Source: a virus
IMG/VR virus record: IMGVR_UViG_3300010157_000035
Location: 62,001 to 126,000 of that record
Strand: one strand, 5' to 3'
DNA: 64,000 nucleotides
Shown: in pieces, positions 17,660 through 26,032 of the stretch
Position numbering within the stretch: the stretch's first letter is position 1
Layout of the letters: every line of letters starts with the position of its first letter
Made by a program: the position numbers and the translations under genes
Notes under the pieces: model-generated
Told to the model about the DNA's origin: nothing
Seen by the model: the letters and a program-made list of their open reading frames with translations, nothing else
The model's database searches: none

Positions 17660-18499
17660 TTATTTTAATCCTAACTCTTTACGAATCTTTGTAGCACTGA
17701 TGTCAGTGACTGATTCATCAAAAGTTTCCTCTCCGGCAGTGTAACCTACACCTCGTCCCCAACCTATGTGAACAATATTAGGCACTACTTGTATTTCGTA
17801 TTGTCCTTGATAGATAGGATCTAGATCACGCCGAATAAACTTTTTAACCTGTTCTACTTCAAATGGATTTGACCCTTGCCAACCTTGAACGTCACGTATT
17901 TGAATAACTACCTGGCCGGTCTTGGCAATCAATCGTTCAAACAAGGCACGGTGTCCATCATGCCATGGTTGCCAGCGACCCAACATCTGCACAGTTTCTC
18001 GTTTCCAATCAAACACAGGTCGGCGACGCTGGTCTATAATGTGCTGGCCAATAAATTCAGCCCACTTTTCTGCATTTTGTTCCGTGACACGGAAGTCATA
18101 TACTTCAGGTTCAACAAAGGCTGCATTGGTATCTGCATAACGGCCTTCACGAATTGTATCGACCCAGATAGTCCAGTCGGCTTTGAAATTGTTACGCTGT
18201 TCGACCAAGGGTGCAACAAAGTCACAGATAACATAATCGCCACCGGACTCGATACTGAACTGAAACATGCGTATACTTTGACGAATACGTCCGTCATTGC
18301 TGAAGTCCCAATCGTTGTATTTGCGACGAATATCGTCGGCGTTGAACCAAGTGACGTGTGGTCGGAATCCGGTGATGGGCAACATTTCAGCATTGCTTAG
18401 ATCTGCTGTTCCGTGCAGTTCTAAATAGCGTTTGAGTTCTGCAGCCAATGTTGTTTTGCCCGAACCCGGTAATCCCATTATCAATATACGTTGGGTCAT
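17660..18499 (-). CDS. APS-kinase-like / HxGH nucleotidyltransferase fusion
   Basis: The start at 18499 is preferred (AAGGA at -8, ATGA overlap with the upstream stop) over the ATG two codons earlier. Residues 9-16 are a P-loop (GLPGSGKT) followed by WFNADDIRRKYNDWDFS, the pattern of adenylylsulfate kinases that make PAPS from APS. After about 160 a second domain with WQPWHDGHRAL near 180 and ISATKIRKELG at the end is an HxGH nucleotidyltransferase. Together the domains could activate sulfate or another group. Two sulfotransferase-like genes follow upstream in the same operon. Exact substrates are not readable. Confidence 0.75.
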   Translation of the reverse strand: MTQRILIMGLPGSGKTTLAAELKRYLELHGTADLSNAEMLPITGFRPHVTWFNADDIRRKYNDWDFSNDGRIRQSIRMFQFSIESGGDYVICDFVAPLVEQRNNFKADWTIWVDTIREGRYADTNAAFVEPEVYDFRVTEQNAEKWAEFIGQHIIDQRRRPVFDWKRETVQMLGRWQPWHDGHRALFERLIAKTGQVVIQIRDVQGWQGSNPFEVEQVKKFIRRDLDPIYQGQYEIQVVPNIVHIGWGRGVGYTAGEETFDESVTDISATKIRKELGLK

Positions 18500-19125
18500 C
18501 GCCATTTCCTTGAAGTGTGTCTTGCTAAATCATCTGTTGGATGATGTGCTACCGGTTGAAAGTATTTTTGATTAGTGTCATCTTGGAGTATTTCCGCAAT
18601 GTAAGCATTGTTGTAATCTATTGGAAACTCTAATAGAATACTTAGTTGCCTCAAATAGTCACAAGAATACAATTGCAGTAACTCGTAGCTGAGATATACA
18701 GGATTCCATGTGGCCAATCGTTGATACTGTTCTACAGCTATATTGTATGTGGGCTCACCACGCAACCGAGTTTCTTGAAACGACAAGATATTACGATCTC
18801 GCCCGATGATAGCAAATCGTACATTGATGCCACAGCCCATGGCCTGTGCTGCAAAGCCGATTAAATTGGGCACAGTGCGTTCACCATTGTTCATGTAAGG
18901 ACAACTTACACCGGTCACATAATAATCGCTTTGATTCCAATCGAAATTTTTCAATAGATCGGTGTTGTTCCAACAGTCAGCAAATGGTTCTTGATCATGC
19001 CCGATCCAATAGGTTTGATTCAATTCTTTCCACCCATACACTGCTGGATGCAAGGCAAGTATTTTACTCCAGACATGATTACCAGATCCTTGTGGACCTG
19101 ATATAATCAACAACTGTTTTTTCAT
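18496..19125 (-). CDS. Sulfotransferase-like P-loop protein
   Basis: Residues 10-19 (GPQGSGNHVW) resemble the 5'-phosphosulfate-binding loop of PAPS-dependent sulfotransferases, and GRDRNILSF at 108-116 the 3'-phosphate-binding Arg/Ser motif. Length 209 is short for the family. It would transfer sulfate from PAPS to an unknown acceptor. It overlaps both neighbours by four bases (ATGA), so it is translationally coupled to the APS-kinase-like fusion. A generic P-loop kinase is the alternative. Confidence 0.6.
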   Translation of the reverse strand: MKKQLLIISGPQGSGNHVWSKILALHPAVYGWKELNQTYWIGHDQEPFADCWNNTDLLKNFDWNQSDYYVTGVSCPYMNNGERTVPNLIGFAAQAMGCGINVRFAIIGRDRNILSFQETRLRGEPTYNIAVEQYQRLATWNPVYLSYELLQLYSCDYLRQLSILLEFPIDYNNAYIAEILQDDTNQKYFQPVAHHPTDDLARHTSRKWR

Positions 19126-19808
19126 ACTAGATATTTGACCAACGGTCCTGCTACGGCCATCATCTGACGAGTTTTCTCTGTTTTAAGTCCTGTGACCTGT
19201 AGTGTTGGACGCATGTAGCGACTGGCATTGGCCGTGGCATGTGGAACATTGGCCCAGTCGAATATGTGAACATCTCCGGCTTGCCAATGCGAATATGTGT
19301 GAGTACCAAATAGATAGAATTGTCCAGGGCGCCAATCATCTAACATTACGGTCATACGCACTACCTGTTCTGGATCATCGGGACAGCGTTCTTGTAATTT
19401 GTCTATGTGCAGATTAAACATTTGACCAGGTTGTTGATAATGCATACGTATCTTGGGATCTTCCAGCCCAAAGTATTCACTTATTCTAGTCAACGTAGGA
19501 TATGCACTGATATCAAATACCGCATCGGTTAACTCAAGGTCTACTGGTGCACCTGTTGTGCGTAAATCATTTTCTTCTTGTGCCAGCATAGGGCTAACTG
19601 TGTTGTCATCGTTGCCGTAAAATTTACGTGTGGCCCAAGTTATAGGTTTGCCCTGTGCTTGAGCGACTTCATCTGACCATGTGCCTACAAAGCGGCCCAA
19701 CACTTGGAACCACTCACCTGGTTGATCCTTGCGAGAATCATTGAAATGATAACGACTATGGTCTACACACCACTGCCAACTGCTGTCATAATCTGCTTGA
19801 TTTTTCAT
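19122..19808 (-). CDS. 2-oxoglutarate/Fe(II) oxygenase, Asp/Asn beta-hydroxylase-like
   Basis: The double-stranded beta-helix iron ligands are visible: HID (His134, Asp136) in FNLHIDKLQ and His190 in VPHATANASRY, with Arg 197/200 for 2-oxoglutarate. VRMTVMLDDWRPGQFYLFG is typical of the aspartyl/asparaginyl beta-hydroxylase group. It would hydroxylate a peptide or small molecule. It sits between two sulfotransferase-like genes with four-base overlaps on both sides. Confidence 0.8.
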   Translation of the reverse strand: MKNQADYDSSWQWCVDHSRYHFNDSRKDQPGEWFQVLGRFVGTWSDEVAQAQGKPITWATRKFYGNDDNTVSPMLAQEENDLRTTGAPVDLELTDAVFDISAYPTLTRISEYFGLEDPKIRMHYQQPGQMFNLHIDKLQERCPDDPEQVVRMTVMLDDWRPGQFYLFGTHTYSHWQAGDVHIFDWANVPHATANASRYMRPTLQVTGLKTEKTRQMMAVAGPLVKYLV

Positions 19809-20425
19809 ATTACTTTTACCTCTAGGTCAGACGCCATATAGTCTTGCTGATATTCTTCTGGCGGTTGTGGAATACCTAATATTTCTGCTAGTTCTTGATT
19901 GTTGCGAACAACAAGGCCATCATAATTAGCCCATGCCCGGCCTATGTCTCGATTTTGCCAATCAATGATTTTACTCATTTCACGCAAATTCTTATAATAC
20001 TTATCGTAGCTGGGATAGGTAATATTAAAATGTCCGCAACGCACCCACCAGCCCAGACAAGCATCGTTGTCACGCAGGGCTAAAATAATAGGACAGTCGG
20101 GCCACGTAGATTTAATAAAGTCTACATGGTGTGCAAACACATGACTTTTGATAATACGTGTACCTTCGCCTGAAAAAGGCCGATCAAACTCTGCTTCACA
20201 TTGTTCTTTTGTATAGTCACTGAGCTTGTCAAAGAAATCGCCAAACTCCATTCCAGGATCAAAGTATACTCCAAGATGCATCAGGTCTAATTTGCCCGAA
20301 GCATCGTGGTAGTAGGTTCTATCTTCGGTATAGTCAGTACGATCTATACTGGGACTATAGTAGATATTTTTAATCAAGCTCGACCATTTACTGCCTGGAG
20401 CACCGGCACAAAAAATATACTTCAT
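19805..20425 (-). CDS. Second sulfotransferase-like P-loop protein
   Basis: Residues 8-16 (GAPGSKWSS) and LALRDNDACLGWW near 115-127 parallel the two PAPS-binding motifs seen in the 18496-19125 product, although overall similarity between the two is low by eye. 206 residues, cytoplasmic. Overlaps both neighbours by four bases. Substrate unknown; a more general P-loop role cannot be excluded. Confidence 0.55.
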   Translation of the reverse strand: MKYIFCAGAPGSKWSSLIKNIYYSPSIDRTDYTEDRTYYHDASGKLDLMHLGVYFDPGMEFGDFFDKLSDYTKEQCEAEFDRPFSGEGTRIIKSHVFAHHVDFIKSTWPDCPIILALRDNDACLGWWVRCGHFNITYPSYDKYYKNLREMSKIIDWQNRDIGRAWANYDGLVVRNNQELAEILGIPQPPEEYQQDYMASDLEVKVI

Positions 20426-21414
20426 TCTTTACTCAAATCAATTCGTTGTAGCACTGGCAAGAATGTTTCACGTAAACTTTCCATTTGTTTTTTCAAACCT
20501 GCTGGAGTAAGTTCGGCCTCTTCATAGAATACTACGTTTTTCTCACGCCATTCGGCATATTCCTTGCTGCGAATTGCGGCACTGAATGTTTTCTGATACC
20601 ATGCAACAATTTCTTTGTCTGTGTTGGGGGGCAATTCAATTGACCAAGCTGCGTATACATTAATTCCCGGTGCCACAGTGTTCAACAGTGGCACATCCGG
20701 ATACTGTGGCATTGTGCGTGTACCAGTAAATCCAATGGCTTTGACTTTGCCGGCTTCGACCAATGGCCTAGCCACAGCAATAGGCATAATACCAAACTCT
20801 GTGCCTACTTTTCCATCGTACTGTGCCACGCTGGTCACTGCTGGCAATGGACCGTTGAATTTGATTGGCTTGATCAGATCACGATTGCCATGTGCTTTGT
20901 TAATCAAATATTCGTATGCTGTTCTATGTGCTCCGCCGCCTACAGCAATATTAATAGGCCGAGTAGACTTAGCAAGATAACGCACAAAGTCAACTGGTGT
21001 TTCTACTGTGCTTTTTGGGCTGGCAACCAATACCAGCGGACTCTTGCCCATGGTCAATACATCAACAAAACTGTCCCATTGATATTTTTTAATCTTTGCT
21101 TCCCAAATATCATTGGTGACATAGCTGCTCATATGGCTTGGCAAGTTGATGGTATAGCCATCTGCAGGTTGTTGTATGAAATGGTTGTTGGCCACTGCAC
21201 TGTCGGCACCCGGGCGATTTTCCACCACATAAACAAACTTGGGATTTTTCTTCTGCACAATTTCGGCCAGTTTACGGAATGCTATCTCGTTTCCGGCACC
21301 GGGTGTGTTGCCCACAACAACTGTGACTGTTTTTGTAGGTTCCCAAGCATGGGATACCGAACATGCGCCCATTCCGGCCATGGTAATAAACAATGCTGCA
21401 AATAATCGTTTCAT
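20422..21414 (-). CDS. Bug-family (TctC-type) periplasmic solute-binding protein
   Basis: 330 residues, full length for the family. A signal peptide (FAALFITMAGMGACSVSHA) is followed by TVTVVVGNTPGAGNEIAFRK, ENRPGADSAVA, IAVGGGAHRTAYEY and GIMPIAVARPLVEAGKVKAIG, all hallmarks of Bug receptors of tripartite tricarboxylate transporters. These bind carboxylates in the periplasm. No TctA/TctB membrane gene is visible, so it would feed a host transporter or act otherwise. Bug genes are massively expanded in Burkholderiales, pointing to host origin. Overlaps the sulfotransferase-like gene by four bases. Confidence 0.9.
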   Translation of the reverse strand: MKRLFAALFITMAGMGACSVSHAWEPTKTVTVVVGNTPGAGNEIAFRKLAEIVQKKNPKFVYVVENRPGADSAVANNHFIQQPADGYTINLPSHMSSYVTNDIWEAKIKKYQWDSFVDVLTMGKSPLVLVASPKSTVETPVDFVRYLAKSTRPINIAVGGGAHRTAYEYLINKAHGNRDLIKPIKFNGPLPAVTSVAQYDGKVGTEFGIMPIAVARPLVEAGKVKAIGFTGTRTMPQYPDVPLLNTVAPGINVYAAWSIELPPNTDKEIVAWYQKTFSAAIRSKEYAEWREKNVVFYEEAELTPAGLKKQMESLRETFLPVLQRIDLSKE

Positions 21415-21415
21415 T

Positions 21416-21967
21416 TTATTCCTTAAAAGTTAAATTTAAAATTTCATCTGGTAACCAAGGCGTTTTCATACGTTCCGGGTGCCAGACCACTCCTGCTGTT
21501 TGACCATCAATCCACGCTTCACAATTGCCTTCGGCGTCAGTGGCTAATACCGTACCAGACCGATGCAATTTTTTAATTGCCAAAGTATGATAGCTATTGA
21601 CCGCTATTAGCTCACCAAAGTAATTTACGTTGTGCGTGGTATTATGATGTCCTGCTACTTCTTCTACTCGACCACCTAATACATCAGTTAACAAAAAACA
21701 ACCATGACAAACACCAACAACTGGTTTTTTACGCAAGGCCATTTGTCCTGCTAACTTTAATTCTACTGTGCGGCGAAGAGCAGTGTCGTCTCCACCTGTG
21801 ATGATTAATACATCTAATTCTTGTGCTACTGCTTCAAAATCTTGATCTGTTCTATTTGCTACTGGAACAAGCGTATGACCCTGTAAGTATGAATACCATC
21901 CATGCTGGGTGGCATCATACGCTTGACCGTTATGATATAGGATTCGTTGTGTTAATCCTATATTCAA
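21416..21967 (-). CDS. Class I glutamine amidotransferase / gamma-glutamyl hydrolase-like
   Basis: The catalytic triad is recognisable: Cys87 in GVCHG, His163 and Glu165 in VWHPERM. 183 residues without a fused synthetase domain, closest by pattern to peptidase C26 / gamma-glutamyl-GABA hydrolase-type enzymes. It would hydrolyse glutamine or gamma-glutamyl amides. The start is TTG, just after the stop of the ferritin-like gene; no in-frame ATG occurs early. Lies at the end of the 17.4-22.7 kb accessory operon. Confidence 0.8.
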   Translation of the reverse strand: MNIGLTQRILYHNGQAYDATQHGWYSYLQGHTLVPVANRTDQDFEAVAQELDVLIITGGDDTALRRTVELKLAGQMALRKKPVVGVCHGCFLLTDVLGGRVEEVAGHHNTTHNVNYFGELIAVNSYHTLAIKKLHRSGTVLATDAEGNCEAWIDGQTAGVVWHPERMKTPWLPDEILNLTFKE

Positions 21968-21968
21968 A

Positions 21969-22664
21969 TTACCAACCGTATGCGTCTGCTACCAATGCTT
22001 TACCAGCATCTGCGGCAACAGTGTTCTTGCATGAAATTTCATACAAGTCTTTACGCATGGCGGCAACCAAAGTTTCAACTTTGGCAGCAACGTCTGCGTC
22101 TGTAACCAACTGCTCTAACTTGCGAGCACCGATCTTGCTGTGGAAGCCTTCGTCGCGAGCAATTTTAGCATAGCTCTTGGAGATAAATGGATCTTCGATG
22201 CAGTCGGCCATTTGATCCCACACTGCTTCGGCACGGCCTTCGGCTACCAACTGGTAAGCTGCCAAGGCAACTGGATCATTTTCTGCGCCGTATTTGGCCA
22301 ACAAACCAGCGCCTTTGGCAGTGGGTTTGGCAGCTTCTTTGGCGATAGCAGCTTCAACATCAACCGGTGCACCAGTGATGTGTTCAATTACTTCTTTGAC
22401 CATGCGGAAATGAACAGCTTCGTCGTGTGCTTGTTGTGTCAACAACTGCAATTCAACTGGATCTGCATCAGCAGGCATTGTTGCAATAGCTTGGCTGATT
22501 TCAACCATGTTCATACGCTCGTTGACCATGCGGCCAACAAAGTGCTCGACCAACTCTTCTTGAGCAGGCTTGCTGTCAAAGTATGCTTTCACATTGTGTT
22601 GACTAGCTTGGAATAATGCTTGATTGTCTGCCACGATCTTGGCAACAAATTCTTTACTGTTCAT
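21969..22664 (-). CDS. Ferritin-like di-iron protein
   Basis: 231 residues, mostly helical. Two ExxH-type motifs are visible, DEAVHFRMV near 85 and DEGFHSKIG near 172, with further Glu in NERMNM and AEAVWDQM; this is the ligand set of a ferritin-like four-helix di-iron fold, reminiscent of PaaA/oxygenase-type members. It could store iron or oxidise a substrate; function is not assigned. AAGGAG precedes ATG. The leader contains a strong hairpin at 22691-22730. Confidence 0.65.
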   Translation of the reverse strand: MNSKEFVAKIVADNQALFQASQHNVKAYFDSKPAQEELVEHFVGRMVNERMNMVEISQAIATMPADADPVELQLLTQQAHDEAVHFRMVKEVIEHITGAPVDVEAAIAKEAAKPTAKGAGLLAKYGAENDPVALAAYQLVAEGRAEAVWDQMADCIEDPFISKSYAKIARDEGFHSKIGARKLEQLVTDADVAAKVETLVAAMRKDLYEISCKNTVAADAGKALVADAYGW

Positions 22665-22690
22665 ATAATCTCCTTAAATAGTTATGATGA

Positions 22691-22730
22691 ATTTACAAGG
22701 GAGGCAAAATTTTTTATCTCTCTTGTAAAT
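22691..22730 (-). promoter_or_regulatory. 5'-leader hairpin of the ferritin-like gene
   Basis: Arms 22691-22703 and 22718-22730 form a 13-bp stem with one G-U pair (ATTTACAAG core) and a 14-base loop. A GATAAATA late-promoter-like motif (22739-22732, minus) ends two bases before it, so the stem would be the very 5' end of the mRNA. It could stabilise the RNA or act as an operator in this divergent region. Confidence 0.5.
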
Positions 22731-22731
22731 T

Positions 22732-22739
22732 TATTTATC
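22732..22739 (-). promoter_or_regulatory. GATAAATA late-promoter-like motif
   Basis: Seven of eight positions match T4 TATAAATA. It faces the ferritin-like gene and is placed so that transcription would start within the first bases of the 13-bp hairpin. Confidence 0.4.
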
Positions 22740-22758
22740 AAAGAACGGAAAATTTCGT

Positions 22759-22845
22759 ATGAACACTAAAATTTTTAACCTTTTTAAAGAAATTTTAATG
22801 AACACCAAAATTTTTAACTTGAACTGGAAAAACTATGTTAATTAA
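22759..22845 (+). other. 28-codon upstream ORF made of two copies of a methyltransferase start
   Basis: ATG at 22759 to TAA at 22843-22845. It encodes MNTKIFNLFKEIL then MNTKIFNLNW, twice repeating the first codons of the methyltransferase at 23504 (MNTKIFNLIKENL). It overlaps the start of the 22835 gene by 11 bases. It may be a leader peptide or debris of repeated duplications. Confidence 0.45.
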
Positions 22846-23494
22846 CCCCTATTCACCGAACACAACATTTAAAAATTTCCCGGACCTGAATGCTAAATTA
22901 TTAAAACACTATGATCGACTGTTTGATACTGTGGGTGATCTTGAAATTAGTCCCAGATACCTTTATGAATCAGGGTTGAAAATAGGATTCCGAGACATTT
23001 GCTATTACATTGATCAGTTATATAACAATCAACCCGAATCGGTTATTGACGTAGGCTGTGGAGAATGTGTTTGGAAAAACTGGTTCCCGAACATTGTGGG
23101 ATTTGATCCTAATACAAATGAATTTTCAAAACAAGATTTTGTTGATTTTTTTGATGAGGATTTCAGTCGAGGACATGCAAAGAATTGGACTTGCGGAATG
23201 GCGCTGAACAGCCTTCATTTCATTAAATGGAGTGAGGTGCCCAAACAAATTGATCTAGCAATGAATATAGTAAAAGATCAATTTTTATTTACATTTAATT
23301 TTAATGTTTTACCTAACAAGCCTAATGTTCCAATGGAACAATTGATTTTATTATTTGATGATATACTGCATTCAACAGGATACAAAATTAACTTATTAGA
23401 TTATCCCACACTTCAAGGATTTCCGCAAAGTAAAATAGACAAATGGGCACATATAAATGGACATGTGCGTTTTATATTGCAACACAAACAATGA
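22835..23494 (+). CDS. SAM-dependent methyltransferase-like protein
   Basis: 219 residues. The glycine-rich SAM loop SVIDVGCGECVW near 66-77 and the acidic loop VGFDPNTNEF define a class I methyltransferase. The N-terminal 60 residues (LINPYSPNTTFKNFPDLNAK) are not recognised. It is one of only three plus-strand genes. No Shine-Dalgarno is obvious; translation may depend on the upstream 28-codon ORF whose stop overlaps its start. Substrate unknown. Confidence 0.7.
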   Translation: MLINPYSPNTTFKNFPDLNAKLLKHYDRLFDTVGDLEISPRYLYESGLKIGFRDICYYIDQLYNNQPESVIDVGCGECVWKNWFPNIVGFDPNTNEFSKQDFVDFFDEDFSRGHAKNWTCGMALNSLHFIKWSEVPKQIDLAMNIVKDQFLFTFNFNVLPNKPNVPMEQLILLFDDILHSTGYKINLLDYPTLQGFPQSKIDKWAHINGHVRFILQHKQ

Positions 23495-23503
23495 AAGATA
23501 TCA

Positions 23504-24223
23504 ATGAACACCAAAATTTTTAACCTGATTAAAGAAAATTTAACTACAGCCTTTAATTTGCCCAAGTATGCCGACATCGTAATTGACGCCGATACTATTG
23601 TGCAAGACCTGCCCTGGACTCCGGCACGTTATAGAAAGTTCAAAGATGCTGTGGAAGCAGAGTTGAGTTTGCCTTGTGAGTATATAGGCACCGTACGGGA
23701 TATAACACATGACCTAAGTGAGCGTTATATCAATCGCTTTTTTGGCGAAATTTGGAAGCCTAGAACAGGCGATTATGATTACACAGGATGGGAACTAGCA
23801 GATGAAATTAATAAACAGAATCCTCGAAGCGTTTTGGACGTTGGTTGCGGGTATCACCCATTTAAGGGTAGGATTAACAATTTACTTGGTATCGACCCTT
23901 ACAACAACTGTGCTGACTATATGGTTGATATTTTGGATTATGTGGGGAGCCATGATGTTGTTATTGCACTAGGATCAATCAACTTCAACGATCGTGATGA
24001 AATAGAAAGTCGCTTTAAAAAATGTGTGGATATACTGGATGCAGGCGGTCGATTTTACTTGCGGGCCAATCCAGGTATTACACACAAGACCGGTCCGTAT
24101 GTGGAAATATTTCCGTGGACATTTGAAATAGTAAAAGAGTTTGCTGAAAAATACAATTTAAAATTGTTAGAGTTTAAAAAAGATACTAATGATCGATTGT
24201 ATTTTGTTTATCAAAAACTTTGA
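23504..24223 (+). CDS. Class I methyltransferase with acyl-carrier-like N-terminal region
   Basis: Residues 105-239 are a methyltransferase (SVLDVGCGYHPFKG, LLGIDPYN) related to the preceding gene. Residues 1-75 resemble an acyl carrier protein by spacing of hydrophobic and acidic residues (IVQDLPW, AELSLPCEYIGTVRDI) but lack the phosphopantetheine-accepting DSL serine, so any carrier function would be lost. The 3' end overlaps the convergent SGNH gene by 38 bases. Substrate unknown. Confidence 0.7.
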   Translation: MNTKIFNLIKENLTTAFNLPKYADIVIDADTIVQDLPWTPARYRKFKDAVEAELSLPCEYIGTVRDITHDLSERYINRFFGEIWKPRTGDYDYTGWELADEINKQNPRSVLDVGCGYHPFKGRINNLLGIDPYNNCADYMVDILDYVGSHDVVIALGSINFNDRDEIESRFKKCVDILDAGGRFYLRANPGITHKTGPYVEIFPWTFEIVKEFAEKYNLKLLEFKKDTNDRLYFVYQKL

Positions 24224-24869
24224 TCATATAATCACCAGCGGCACAGTGTGCCGCTTCTAGTGGGTGGCCGCCAGACCCAATCGGATGCCCGTTGCGTTTG
24301 GTCCACTCTAGGAAATTTTGTCCATCGAAATCAGTTATAAAAGGTCGTATATAAGCCTGAAGATCCAATATGGCTGGCGAAACATGCCAGCGTTGATCAA
24401 ACAATAACTCGTCTAGACTGGTCATAATAAACGGTATATTGCGTTGTTGTAAGGTATCGATTGCTAGTTTTATGCTGGTTAAACTCACTAACTTATCACG
24501 AAATTCAGAATGTAGATCTCGATAGTATATTTGTGCAACTGTGCTTTGATCCGTTGGGCTTATAGTATTCCAAGGGTCTATGGCTTGATCACCGTGATTG
24601 TCAACGTAATAATCAAAACGTTCAATCCAAGTCCATCCAATTACAAATACATCTAAACTGTCGCTACTGGCTGCTTGATCTAATACTCGTGTTAATATTT
24701 GTAAATTTCCAGACCCGCCATGAGAAAAACATCGATATTGTCGGTTGAGGTGACGTGCCAAGTGTGCTGGCCAGGTGGATTGACTTGGCATATCTCGTAC
24801 GCCAACAAATGTTTGATCGGATAATTCTGTTCCGTGTATGAAACTACACCCAAAACTTTTTAATCGCAT
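24186..24869 (-). CDS. SGNH/GDSL-type hydrolase
   Basis: 227 residues from the ATG at 24869; a TTG two codons earlier is less likely. Block I (FGCSFIHG, nucleophile Ser), block III-like GGSGN and a C-terminal GHPLEAAH with the catalytic His are visible. Such esterases deacylate or deacetylate lipids and glycans. A TATAAT sits five bases before ATG, suggesting a leaderless message, although no good -35 is seen. It converges on and overlaps the plus-strand methyltransferase. Confidence 0.7.
   Translation of the reverse strand: MRLKSFGCSFIHGTELSDQTFVGVRDMPSQSTWPAHLARHLNRQYRCFSHGGSGNLQILTRVLDQAASSDSLDVFVIGWTWIERFDYYVDNHGDQAIDPWNTISPTDQSTVAQIYYRDLHSEFRDKLVSLTSIKLAIDTLQQRNIPFIMTSLDELLFDQRWHVSPAILDLQAYIRPFITDFDGQNFLEWTKRNGHPIGSGGHPLEAAHCAAGDYMIKVFDKQNTIDH
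24237..24255 (+). terminator. GC-rich hairpin after the plus-strand methyltransferases
   Basis: AGCGGCAC, loop AGT, GTGCCGCT: a perfect 8-bp stem 14 bases after the methyltransferase stop and inside the coding region of the opposing gene. No U-run follows, so it may be a 3'-end stabiliser or weak terminator. Confidence 0.35.
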
Positions 24870-24910
24870 AGGCAATTATATACCTATATTACGCAGTTGA
24901 ATCAGAATTT

Positions 24911-25480
24911 TTACAGTATGCCAGCGGCTGATTGAATGGCTTGTAATGCTCGATCTCGTTTATCATAGTTACTGACCACTGGTATACCGGCAGCAACACG
25001 CACTTCATTTAGATCTCGTTCATAACGTTCGCGGTAAGCTCTTGGGCTCAACGGAACTAACCGATCGAACTCATCTCTACTAAAAGGAGTTTCTTTACCT
25101 TTATAGTGCATGGTCCACGCCGAACTGTCGTCAAATTCAGTCAGGGTATTTAGATCATCCAACAACTGTTCTACATTGCCACCAGCCGTTGAGCGACGGC
25201 GAATTTCCACATAGACCAAATACCGATTGGGTTTGATTTCACCTGGACTACGATCAGCATCCAACACAAAGTCGTAACCCTTTTCAAACCAATTCATTAG
25301 GTCTTTGGCGGCCTGTTGATCACGCACAAAGAAGCTGATGACTATGACATCGTCGTCATCGCCCATTTTGCTTGAAAATTCGTCCACGTGAACCGTGGGC
25401 TTCATCATGCCGTCAAGGTCTTTAAACCCTAGGCTTTCAGAAAGCAGGTTGTTGAGGTTGTTGGAGTTGTTGTTGTGCAT
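24911..25480 (-). CDS. Unrecognised phage protein, 189 residues
   Basis: ATG at 25480 is preferred to a GTG six codons earlier. After an Asn-rich start (NNNSNNLNNLL) the chain has acidic and beta-rich parts (KMGDDDDVIVISFFV; NRYLVYVEIRRRS) and a helical Arg-rich C-terminus. It overlaps its upstream neighbour by 44 bases in another frame. No known domain; probably virion or metabolism-related phage protein. Confidence 0.6.
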   Translation of the reverse strand: MHNNNSNNLNNLLSESLGFKDLDGMMKPTVHVDEFSSKMGDDDDVIVISFFVRDQQAAKDLMNWFEKGYDFVLDADRSPGEIKPNRYLVYVEIRRRSTAGGNVEQLLDDLNTLTEFDDSSAWTMHYKGKETPFSRDEFDRLVPLSPRAYRERYERDLNEVRVAAGIPVVSNYDKRDRALQAIQSAAGIL

Positions 25481-26027
25481 TTTGGGCCTGTGAATCACTT
25501 TGATAACTTTCTTGATCTAGATCCTGCTCGTAGGCATCATCTAAGTCAGCTAAATCAATATCTTGATCTTCTAATTCTACTGAGCCTGTGCGTATATCAC
25601 TCATCAAGGCTTTGGGCATGGATATTTCTACTAGCCATACGGGTTTTTCTGTTATGCGAGCTTTATGGGTGCCTGGACGATAATCACTAGGATCTTCAAT
25701 CTTGATCGGCACTTTCATTTGTGTTTTTTTGTATTTGACCACACAATCAAACGGCAATAATCTACGCCCGCCTCTTGGATCTGGCATTAGCTTTTCTGGC
25801 CACATAAAAATGCAAGTCACACGGTATTTGCTGATCTCAGGGCCAGATACCAATTCGCCAATTTGCCAGTTTTTAAAAGCATACAAATCCAGCTCATCCA
25901 GCACACGCTCAAAGTCCAGTAGGGTCAGGAGACTGCCTTCACTGAGATAGATATCCTGAATGTTTTGGGCTATTTGCCAATAGTCGGCACCGTCTTTGAA
26001 TATAGCTTGATCAATGGTTTTGCTCAT
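25437..26027 (-). CDS. Unrecognised phage protein, 196 residues
   Basis: A globular N-terminal 140 residues (DYWQIAQNIQDIYLSEGSLL; YRVTCIFMWPEKLMPDPRGG) and a Gln/Asp-rich disordered tail (QNAQQQLQQPQQPAF). No domain recognised. It has a late-promoter-like CATAAATA five bases before ATG and lies divergent from PhoH. Confidence 0.6.
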   Translation of the reverse strand: MSKTIDQAIFKDGADYWQIAQNIQDIYLSEGSLLTLLDFERVLDELDLYAFKNWQIGELVSGPEISKYRVTCIFMWPEKLMPDPRGGRRLLPFDCVVKYKKTQMKVPIKIEDPSDYRPGTHKARITEKPVWLVEISMPKALMSDIRTGSVELEDQDIDLADLDDAYEQDLDQESYQSDSQAQNAQQQLQQPQQPAF

Positions 26028-26032
26028 ACGAT

